From contig SSFF01000044.1 of NCBI GenBank assembly GCA_008015235.1, forward strand, positions 1 through 58,396: DNA of 58,396 nt, given 5' to 3'. The notes below the pieces were generated by a model, which had not been told where the DNA came from, made no database searches, and was given only the letters and a program-made list of their open reading frames with translations. The number at the start of each line of letters is the position of its first letter. Positions within the stretch are counted from its first letter, which is position 1. The position numbers were made by a program, and so were the translations under genes. Positions 43,404 through 53,019 of this stretch are shown here, piece after piece. Source of the DNA: Rhodoferax sp. (lineage in GTDB: Bacteria > Pseudomonadota > Gammaproteobacteria > Burkholderiales > Burkholderiaceae_C).

Positions 43404-45029
43404 TCAACGCAGCATTTTTCTCTGAGTTGACACCCCTGCTGTAGGGGTTTGTACGGAATTAATGGAAGCCGTTACTTCGTGGCCGTTGCCCAGCTGGAAC
43501 ACGGCAACGGCCCCCACCAGATCGCGGGCCTGGTCGTTGAGGCTGCTGGCAGCGGCGGCCATTTGCTCCACCAGGGCCGCATTCTGTTGCGTCACCTGGT
43601 CCATCTGCCCCACAGCCTGGCCTACCTGCGAAACACCCTGGCTTTGCTCGGCGCTGGCGGCGCTGATGTTGCCCATGATGTCGGTCACCTTGCGGATCGA
43701 GTCCACCACTTCGGCCATGGTGGTGCCAGCCTGGTCCACCAGGTGGCTGCCGCGCTCCACCGTGTCCACGCTGGCCTGGATCAGGCCCTTGATTTCCTTG
43801 GCTGCCTCGGCCGATCGGCCTGCCAGCGAGCGCACCTCACTGGCCACGACGGCAAAACCGCGCCCCTGCTCGCCGGCACGCGCCGCCTCCACCGCGGCAT
43901 TGAGTGCAAGGATATTGGTCTGGAAGGCAATGCCATCAATGACGCCAATGATGTCGGCAATGCGGTTCGATGCGCTGTTGATGGCATGCATGGTGTCCAC
44001 CACCTGGGAGACCACTTCGCCACCGCGCAAGGCCACGGATGAGGCATTCTGTGCCAGCTGGTTTGCCTGGCGCGCAGCTTCGGAGTTGTGGTGGACCGCA
44101 TCGCTGAGCTCCTCCATCGACGCCGCGGTTTCTTCCAGGGTGCTGGCCTGGCGCTCGGTACGGGCGCTGAGGTCGTGGTTGCCATGGGCAATTTCGTTGC
44201 AGGCATTGGCCACCCCTTCGGCATTGCCGCGTACCGTGGACACCACTTGCACCAGGCTGGCCTGCATGGCGGCCAGGGCGCGCAGCAGTTCGGAAATTTC
44301 GTCCTTGCCACCATCCACCGGTATGTCTTCATTCAAGCTGCCGGCCGCCACCGCATTGGAAATGCGCACGGCCTGGTTCAGCGGTTTGGTGATGCCACGT
44401 ACCAGGCTCAGGCCGAACACGCTGGCAAATGCCAGTCCCACCAGGATGGACGCAATCGACACGGTGCGGATTACCGTGACGCGCGCTACTGAACTTTCAT
44501 AGGCGGCCTTGGTGCCCTCAACCAGTGTTGCCATGAGCTTGCCCGACTGTTCGCGCATGGCCTCGAAGGAGGGGCCGACTTTATCGTCCATCAGCAGGCC
44601 TGCGCTGTGCAAGTCGTTGTCCTGTAGCGCCTGCAAAGCGGGTTGCAGGCCTTCACTGAGGTATTTTTGCTGCAGGGCTGCGTATTCGCTGGCCTGGCTG
44701 CTTTCTTCCGCCGAAAGGCTGGCGCTTTGGTAGGCGACCCAGAGTTGTTGGGCTTTCTCGGTATTGGCCTTGACCTCCGCCACCGACTGGGCCACGCGGT
44801 CGTTGGTGGCAATGCGCTGCGCCGTCACCACCGACAAGAGGCTGCGCAGTTGCAGGTACTGTATTTCCGAGATCTGGGTGATCGGAATGGTGTGGTCGGC
44901 ATAGACACTGTGAAGTGATTCATCTCCCTTGCCGATGCCGTACAAACCGATACCGCCGATAATTACCAGCAACGCAGACATCACCCCCAGCAGCACACTC
45001 AAGCGGGTGGAAATTTTCAGCTGGTTCAT
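43404..45029 (-). CDS. Methyl-accepting chemotaxis protein with four-helix-bundle sensor
   Basis: A 541-residue chemoreceptor. Transmembrane helices at about 10-30 and 190-212 bracket a periplasmic four-helix (4HB_MCP) domain. A HAMP domain follows (GITKPLNQAVRISNAVAAG), then the signalling hairpin with the tip IDGIAFQTNILALNAAVEAARAGE. Methylation sites are likely in TLEETAASMEEL. There is no C-terminal CheR-binding pentapeptide. It heads the series of transporter, hydrolase and GGDEF genes. Confidence 0.93.
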   Translation of the reverse strand: MNQLKISTRLSVLLGVMSALLVIIGGIGLYGIGKGDESLHSVYADHTIPITQISEIQYLQLRSLLSVVTAQRIATNDRVAQSVAEVKANTEKAQQLWVAYQSASLSAEESSQASEYAALQQKYLSEGLQPALQALQDNDLHSAGLLMDDKVGPSFEAMREQSGKLMATLVEGTKAAYESSVARVTVIRTVSIASILVGLAFASVFGLSLVRGITKPLNQAVRISNAVAAGSLNEDIPVDGGKDEISELLRALAAMQASLVQVVSTVRGNAEGVANACNEIAHGNHDLSARTERQASTLEETAASMEELSDAVHHNSEAARQANQLAQNASSVALRGGEVVSQVVDTMHAINSASNRIADIIGVIDGIAFQTNILALNAAVEAARAGEQGRGFAVVASEVRSLAGRSAEAAKEIKGLIQASVDTVERGSHLVDQAGTTMAEVVDSIRKVTDIMGNISAASAEQSQGVSQVGQAVGQMDQVTQQNAALVEQMAAAASSLNDQARDLVGAVAVFQLGNGHEVTASINSVQTPTAGVSTQRKMLR

Positions 45030-45152
45030 TTGTTTGCTCCTCTATGGCGGGCTTGTCTCCAACAGTTTCGCAGCATAGCGCATTACATACAGGGGTATTT
45101 CCTGTTGCAGTGCGGACATGCACAGCTCTCGACTCTTTTCCTGCTTCATACC

Positions 45153-46247
45153 ATGACACAGCCATCACACAACACACGTTTCCCGTTGAAGACGCCCGTG
45201 GCGCTGGTGGGCTACGGCAACGCCGGGCGCATTTTTCATGCACCCCTGATCCAGTCGGTGCCGGGTTTGCAGCTGCACACCGTAGTGTCCAGCAAGCCCG
45301 CCGCTGTGAACGCCGAGTGGCCTGACGTCCAGGTGATGCCGACACTGGAAGCGGCGCTGGCCAACCCTGCCATTGAACTGGTGGTGGTGGCCACCGGCAA
45401 CGACAGCCACTTTGACATCGCCCACGCGGCCTTGGCGGCGGGCAAGCACGTGGTGGTGGACAAGCCTTGCACCGTGACGCTGGCCCAGACCCAGACCCTG
45501 CTGGCGCTGGCTCGCGCGCACAACCGCATCCTCACCGTGTTCCAGAACCGGCGCTGGGACGCTGACTTCCTGGGCCTGCAACAGGTGCTGGCCCAAGGTT
45601 CCCTGGGCCGCATCACCCATTTCGAGTCCCATTTCGACCGTTTCCGCCCCCATGTGCCCGACCGCTGGCGCGAGAAAGACCTGCCAGGTTCGGGCCTGTG
45701 GTTCGACCTGGGCGCGCACCTGGTGGACCAGGCGCTGGCCTTGTTCGGCCTGCCGCACGATCTGCTGCTGGACTTGGGCACCCAGCGCGACGGCGCCCAG
45801 GTAAACGACTATTTCCATGCCATCCTGCGCTACCCGCACTTGCAGGACCTGCGCGTGGTGCTGCACGGCAGCACCCTGGTCGCCGGGCTGGGCCCGCGTT
45901 TTGCCGTGCACGGCACGCAAGGCAGCTTTGTCAAGTTCGGGCTCGATTCCCAGGAAGACACGCTCAAGACCGGTGCCCGGCCGCAGTGGGGCGATGCTGC
46001 CTGGGGCCAAGACCCGGTGGCGGCCCAGCTCACCGTGCAAAGCAGTGACCAACTGGCGACGCACACCTTGGCCATGCCCCACGGCAACTACCCGGCCTAC
46101 TACGCTGCGGTCAGCGATGCAGTGCAGGGCAGGGCGCCGATGCCGGTGGGCCCGGTCGATGTGGAGCGCGCCATGCAAATCCTTACCCTGGGTGAGGCGA
46201 GTTTCCGGCGCGGGGCCTTTGTGCCGGTGGTCGCATCCCAGGACTGA
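45153..46247 (+). CDS. Gfo/Idh/MocA family oxidoreductase (YdgJ-like)
   Basis: A 364-residue NAD(P)-dependent dehydrogenase. The N-terminal Rossmann domain has VALVGYGNAGRIFHAP, and HVVVDKP carries the conserved Lys-Pro; the C-terminal domain has WFDLGAHLVDQAL with the catalytic His. Substrate unknown, perhaps a sugar or inositol derivative. The ATG at 45153 is used; the frame upstream overlaps the chemoreceptor promoter region. It is divergent from the chemoreceptor. Confidence 0.88.
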   Translation: MTQPSHNTRFPLKTPVALVGYGNAGRIFHAPLIQSVPGLQLHTVVSSKPAAVNAEWPDVQVMPTLEAALANPAIELVVVATGNDSHFDIAHAALAAGKHVVVDKPCTVTLAQTQTLLALARAHNRILTVFQNRRWDADFLGLQQVLAQGSLGRITHFESHFDRFRPHVPDRWREKDLPGSGLWFDLGAHLVDQALALFGLPHDLLLDLGTQRDGAQVNDYFHAILRYPHLQDLRVVLHGSTLVAGLGPRFAVHGTQGSFVKFGLDSQEDTLKTGARPQWGDAAWGQDPVAAQLTVQSSDQLATHTLAMPHGNYPAYYAAVSDAVQGRAPMPVGPVDVERAMQILTLGEASFRRGAFVPVVASQD

Positions 46248-46333
46248 AAGACCCGATAACCAGTAGCCCTATGGGGTGTAATCCCTAGTAGAAACCCGTA
46301 CACTGCGCGGCCTTCTCCTCGCGCCCACATACC

Positions 46334-48757
<2,424 letters not shown>

Positions 48758-48799
48758 GAGGCTTTTCGGCCTCTGGCCCGCATGTATGTTGCGTGAGAA

Positions 48800-48823
48800 G
48801 CTATTTATTTCGTAGCAACTTGC
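48800..48823 (+). repeat. Truncated copy of the dispersed repeat (G)
   Basis: GCTATTTATTTCGTAGCAAC followed by TTGC matches the first half of the repeat family and then stops. It lies in the convergent gap after ygiQ, just before the stop of the CoA-transferase gene. Confidence 0.5.
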
Positions 48824-48829
48824 AGGCCA

Positions 48830-49744
48830 TCAGGCCAAGGTGAACAGCGGAATGTCGCGGGCTGTACCGATGGCTTCCAGCTCGGCGCGGGTCAGCTTTG
48901 CGCACCATGCCGCAATGGCCGTGTGGCTTTCGGGCTGGAACATGGCCAGGATGTTGCTCTTGGCCAGGCCCGCTTCCAGCGCCAGGGCCTTGGCAAAGTG
49001 CGACTCCAGCGCCGCAAGGGCCACGCGCCCGTCCTTGCAGGCAAACACCCGGTAACCTGCATGGCCGCCGCCCACGGCGGCGCCGGGCGTGGTCAGGCCC
49101 CAGGTGCGGGGCAGGGCCAAGTAGTTGGCGGCTTCCGACAGCGCAATTTCCATGCGCACACCCTGGCCTTTGGCCAGTTGCAGCAGGCGTGCCTGCAGCA
49201 CGGCTTCGCTGGCCATGAGCGAGCCACCCATGTCGGCATACAGGGTAGGTGGCAGTTCGGTGCCGGTGACCAGGCCGCTTTCGGCCATGTAGGTCAGGTC
49301 GTGGCCGGGCTCTTCGGCCCGTGCAGCCGGTGCTCCGACGATCTCGACCAGCGAGAGCTGCGGGTGGCGCTTGTGCAGATCGCTCCACTTCAGGCCCAGT
49401 TTGGCCAGGGCCGAGGGGCGAAACGAGGTCAGCAGCACATCGGCCTTGGCCAGCTCGCGGTGCAGCACTTTTTGCCCGGCATCGGTCTTGAGGTCGGCCA
49501 CGGCCACACGCACGCCCTGGTGCATGACATCATAGGCGCCGCGGTTGTAAACGCCCATGGGGTCGGCGGTGGTGCCGGCCACGGAACCCGCCGGAGGCGG
49601 TGGTTCGACCTTGACGCAAGTCGCGCCCATGGCGCAACAGCGCATCAGGGCGGCCGGGCCGGGGAGGTTCAGCGCAAGGCTGACAACGCGCACGCCTTTC
49701 AGGGCACGCAAGGGACGGGAAGAAGTGGCTTTTGTCTCGGGCAT
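48830..49744 (-). CDS. CoA transferase family III (CaiB/BaiF; racemase-like)
   Basis: A 304-residue protein. The N-terminal LKGVRVVSLALNLPGPAA and GATCVKVEPP, and the block GHDLTYMAESGL, match CaiB/BaiF enzymes, which move CoA between acids or, in the alpha-methylacyl-CoA racemase branch, invert a stereocentre. It is shorter than the usual ~360-400 residues; the C-terminal part is reduced. The ATG at 49744 is used; the longer open frame upstream lies opposite the exonuclease gene and is not coding. Confidence 0.83.
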   Translation of the reverse strand: MPETKATSSRPLRALKGVRVVSLALNLPGPAALMRCCAMGATCVKVEPPPPAGSVAGTTADPMGVYNRGAYDVMHQGVRVAVADLKTDAGQKVLHRELAKADVLLTSFRPSALAKLGLKWSDLHKRHPQLSLVEIVGAPAARAEEPGHDLTYMAESGLVTGTELPPTLYADMGGSLMASEAVLQARLLQLAKGQGVRMEIALSEAANYLALPRTWGLTTPGAAVGGGHAGYRVFACKDGRVALAALESHFAKALALEAGLAKSNILAMFQPESHTAIAAWCAKLTRAELEAIGTARDIPLFTLA

Positions 49745-49864
49745 GGTTTTCTGAGGTTTATCCAGCACTGGGAGGCTGCTCAGACCATGATAAAGGCAAT
49801 AATCGGAGTCCCTGCCACCGCTGCGACAGCTGCAGCACTTGTGCGAGTGGCATGACCGACATTG

Positions 49865-50974
49865 ATGGAGCCCGCATTGCAACAGGACCACTTCAGCTCC
49901 GAGCTTTTCCCCGAATTGCGCGTTCCCGCCTCGGCGGCGGTGCCCCGCACCCGTGCGCGCAAGGCCGCAGCCAAACCAGCGCCCCAGCCACCGGCACCCG
50001 CGCCAGCTGCCCCCGTGGCCCCTGCGCTTGCAGCGCCTGTGGCAGCCCCAACGGGCGATATGGAAGCCCTGGCCACCACACTGGCCGCACACCCCGACTA
50101 CCGCGTGCTGCGCCGTCTGCAGCCGCGGCTGGAATGGCCCACCACGGCCGGTGCAAAGACCTTGCAGCTGCTGGTGCTGGACACCGAAACCACCGGCCTG
50201 GACCAGGCGCGCGACCGCATCATCGAACTGGCCATGCTGCGCTTTGCCTGGAACCCGGCCACCGGTCTGCCCGAAGGGCCGGTGGCAGTGTTCGACCAGC
50301 TCGAAGACCCAGGTTTTCCGATTCCCGAAGACGCCAAGCGCATCACGGGCATCAGTGATGCCGATGTGGCGGGCCAACGCCTGGACGAGGCACGGGTGGC
50401 CGAATTTTTGCAAGGTGTGGACCTGGTCATTGCCCACAACGCCGGTTTTGACCGCCCCTTTGCCGAGCGCCGCATTCCCGGCTTCGCGACGCTGAACTGG
50501 GGCTGCTCATTTGCCGACCTGGACTGGAAGCTGCTCGAAGAAGGTTCGGCCAAGCTGGAAAGCCTGGCGCTCTCCTTGGGCTTGTTCTACGACGCCCACC
50601 GGGCCGAGACCGACTGCCATGCGCTGTTGCGCGTGCTGCTGGAACCGCGCAGCCAGGTGGGCGGGGCCAACGGCCTGTCCTTGCTGGTGCAGAAGGCGCA
50701 AGGGCCGTCGTACCGGCTGCAGGCCACGGGGGCCCCGTTCGAGGCCAAGGATGTGCTCAAGGCACGCAACTACCGCTGGAATGCCGAGCAAAAGGTGTGG
50801 GGTACCACGGTGGGCGGCGAAGAGACCCTGGCGCAGGAATGCCGTTGGCTGCGCGACGAGGTCTATCGCAGCCGCGCCGCCAGCGTGCGCGTGGAAGAAA
50901 TGGATGCCCTGGTGAAGTATTCGCAACGCAGCGGGCGCGAGCGCTGGGTTCGCCTGGCTGAACTGGGGGCCTGA
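49865..50974 (+). CDS. 3'-5' exonuclease of the DnaQ/DEDDh family
   Basis: A 369-residue protein. After an Ala/Pro-rich basic N-terminus (about 20-65), the exonuclease domain shows Exo I LDTETTGL, Exo II HNAGFDRPF and Exo III HRAETDCHAL, the DEDDh set. The last ~100 residues form an extra domain (GPSYRLQATGAPF, YRWNAEQKVWG) found in similar proteobacterial proteins. It could edit DNA or degrade RNA; it is not the polymerase III epsilon subunit of normal length. It is one base ahead of the MOSC gene. Confidence 0.85.
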   Translation: MEPALQQDHFSSELFPELRVPASAAVPRTRARKAAAKPAPQPPAPAPAAPVAPALAAPVAAPTGDMEALATTLAAHPDYRVLRRLQPRLEWPTTAGAKTLQLLVLDTETTGLDQARDRIIELAMLRFAWNPATGLPEGPVAVFDQLEDPGFPIPEDAKRITGISDADVAGQRLDEARVAEFLQGVDLVIAHNAGFDRPFAERRIPGFATLNWGCSFADLDWKLLEEGSAKLESLALSLGLFYDAHRAETDCHALLRVLLEPRSQVGGANGLSLLVQKAQGPSYRLQATGAPFEAKDVLKARNYRWNAEQKVWGTTVGGEETLAQECRWLRDEVYRSRAASVRVEEMDALVKYSQRSGRERWVRLAELGA

Positions 50975-50975
50975 A

Positions 50976-51560
50976 ATGCAAGTGCAGCTGCAAAGCATCC
51001 AATTGGGCAGGGCCGGTGTCTTGCTGGTCCAGGGGCGCAGTATCCAGAGCGCCATCCGCAAACACCCGGTCCATGGCGATGTGGCGGTGGCCACGTTGGG
51101 CATGGTGGGCGACGAGCAGGTGGACCTGAGCGTGCACGGCGGTCTGGACAAAGCCGTGTATGCCTATCCGTTGGAGCATTACCCGTTCTGGCAGCAGGAG
51201 CGCCTGGCAGCCGGTGTGGCTAACGCAGAGGCGGCGTTGCCCATGGGCTTTGTCGGTGAAAACCTGAGTATTTCGGGGCTGCTGGAGGCTAACGTGTGGG
51301 TCGGTGACCTGTTGCGTTTTCCGCGTTGCGTGTTGCGCGTGACCCAGCCGCGCGAGCCCTGCTACAAGTTCAATGCCGTCATGGGTTTTGCCCAGGCCGC
51401 CAAGCGCATGGCGCAAAGCGGACGCTGCGGTTTCTACTTGGCGGTGGAAGAGGGCGGCGTGCTGTGTGCCGGTCAAACCGGCGTGCTGGAGCCGGGGCCG
51501 CGCAGCTACACCATTGCCCAGCGCTTTGCGACCAAGATGAACAAGCATCTGCGGGATTGA
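50976..51560 (+). CDS. MOSC domain protein (YiiM-like)
   Basis: A 194-residue molybdenum-cofactor-binding protein. Blocks VHGGLDKAVYAYPLEHY and QPREPCYKF, with the conserved Cys, match YiiM, which uses Mo cofactor to reduce N-hydroxylated bases such as 6-hydroxylaminopurine. The start lies one base after the exonuclease stop, so both may be part of the same protective response; that is inference. Confidence 0.88.
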   Translation: MQVQLQSIQLGRAGVLLVQGRSIQSAIRKHPVHGDVAVATLGMVGDEQVDLSVHGGLDKAVYAYPLEHYPFWQQERLAAGVANAEAALPMGFVGENLSISGLLEANVWVGDLLRFPRCVLRVTQPREPCYKFNAVMGFAQAAKRMAQSGRCGFYLAVEEGGVLCAGQTGVLEPGPRSYTIAQRFATKMNKHLRD

Positions 51561-51668
51561 GGGGTCTGGCTCCGCCCTAGGGAAAACGTGAGTCGCTCTA
51601 GGTTTCAATCCCTATTGCAAAGCTTTACGATGCGACAAGATTTGTTGGTTTTTCTCAAGGAGCTTCTC

Positions 51669-52934
51669 TTGTTCTCTGCAGCTACCAAAGATACCGTGCG
51701 CGCCGCTGGCCTGGGCGCCGTCATGCGCGGTGTGGGCATGGTGACCCGCTTCATCCCAATTCCACAACCCACCTTGCTCGTAGGCCCCGGCTCCAGTGGT
51801 CGGCTGGGCCAGGCCGTGGCCGGTTTTGGGCACAGCAAGATCCTGATCGTGACCGACAGCATCATCTCCAAGCTGGGCCTCCTGACCCCGCTGACCGATG
51901 CGCTCACTGCAGGTGGTGCCCAGTTCGTGGTGTTTGACGAAATCACGCCCGACGCGCCGATCCCGCTGATCGAGACGGCGATTGAGTTCTACCAGTCCAA
52001 CAACTGCGATGCCATCGTGGCTTTCGGCGGTGGCTCCAGCATGGACGCGTCCAAGGCCATTGCCGTGTCGGTGGCCAACCCCGGCAAATCGCTGCGTTCG
52101 CTGGCCGGTTACCTCAAGGGCCTGCGCGCTCCCGTGAAGATTTACGCCGTGCCCACCACCGCCGGTACAGGCTCCGAAGTGACCGTGGCTGCCGTGATCT
52201 CCGACCCGGCCAACCAGCGCAAGCTGGTGATCGTGGACCCGCGCATGGTGCCCAAGATGGCAGCACTCGATCCCTCGCTGATGACCGGGCTGCCACCGCA
52301 CATTACCGCGGCCACCGGTATCGACGCGCTGACCCACGCCGTGGAAGCCTTCATCGGCAACTGGAAGACGCCGTATTCCGACGGCATGGCCTTGTCGGCC
52401 GTGGGCCTCATTTTCGAGAACCTGCGCACCGCCTATACCGACGGCAAGAACCTGGCCGCACGCGAGAAGATGGCCTTGGCCTCCACCTACGCCGGTTTTG
52501 CCTTCACCCGCGCCAATGTCGGCTACGTGCACGCCATCGCCCACCAGTTTGGCGGCAAGTACCACACGCCCCACGGCCTGGCCAACGCGATCATGCTGCC
52601 GCATGTGCTGAAGTATTCGGCGCCCAACATCACCGAGAAGCTGGCCCAGCTGGCCGTGCGGGCCAAGGTCGGCACCGAAGAGGAAAGCAGCGAAGTGCTG
52701 GCACAGAAGTTCCTCGACGCGGTCGACCAGCTCAACGCCGACCTGGGCATTCCCCTGGTACTCGATGCGCTGCAGGAGTCCGACATTCCTGACCTGGCGC
52801 GTGCTGCTTGCCACGAAGCCCACACCGGCTACCCGGTGCCGCGCTACATGACACAGGCGCAGTGCGAGGACATGATCCGCAAAGTACTGCCCGGCGCTGC
52901 CAAGGTTGCCGCTCCGAAGAAGAAAAAAGCCTGA
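51669..52934 (+). CDS. Iron-containing alcohol dehydrogenase
   Basis: A ~421-residue group III alcohol dehydrogenase. GGGSSMDASKAIA and PTTAGTGSEVT bind NAD(P), and the metal His residues lie in ALTHAVEAF and the HAIAHQFGGKYHTPHG block. It interconverts alcohols and aldehydes. AAGGAG at 51657-51662 lies six bases before a TTG at 51669, which I take as the start; the codons upstream are unlike the gene's own. ATG 51630 and GTG 51588 are alternatives. It ends in AAPKKKKA. The acyl-ACP-reductase-like gene follows after 85 bases, making an aldehyde-to-alcohol step plausible. Confidence 0.88.
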   Translation: MFSAATKDTVRAAGLGAVMRGVGMVTRFIPIPQPTLLVGPGSSGRLGQAVAGFGHSKILIVTDSIISKLGLLTPLTDALTAGGAQFVVFDEITPDAPIPLIETAIEFYQSNNCDAIVAFGGGSSMDASKAIAVSVANPGKSLRSLAGYLKGLRAPVKIYAVPTTAGTGSEVTVAAVISDPANQRKLVIVDPRMVPKMAALDPSLMTGLPPHITAATGIDALTHAVEAFIGNWKTPYSDGMALSAVGLIFENLRTAYTDGKNLAAREKMALASTYAGFAFTRANVGYVHAIAHQFGGKYHTPHGLANAIMLPHVLKYSAPNITEKLAQLAVRAKVGTEEESSEVLAQKFLDAVDQLNADLGIPLVLDALQESDIPDLARAACHEAHTGYPVPRYMTQAQCEDMIRKVLPGAAKVAAPKKKKA

Positions 52935-52943
52935 ATATGAACC

Positions 52944-52973
52944 GGGGGCGGCTTCGTCCGGCTCCTTGTTTTT
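52944..52973 (+). terminator. Possible attenuator or terminator after the alcohol dehydrogenase gene
   Basis: GGGGGCGG (52944-52951) and CCGGCTCC (52958-52965) form an imperfect stem with a six-base loop, followed by TTGTTTTT. It lies between the dehydrogenase and reductase-like genes. Confidence 0.4.
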
Positions 52974-53019
52974 GTTGCCCCGCACCTTTTCAAAAATAGC
53001 AATTAAGGAGAGTTTTTCC

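Noticed and set aside
49745..50437. Upstream extension of the CoA transferase frame
   Set aside because: The extension lies opposite the exonuclease gene and reads as low-complexity; the family N-terminus starts at the ATG at 49744.
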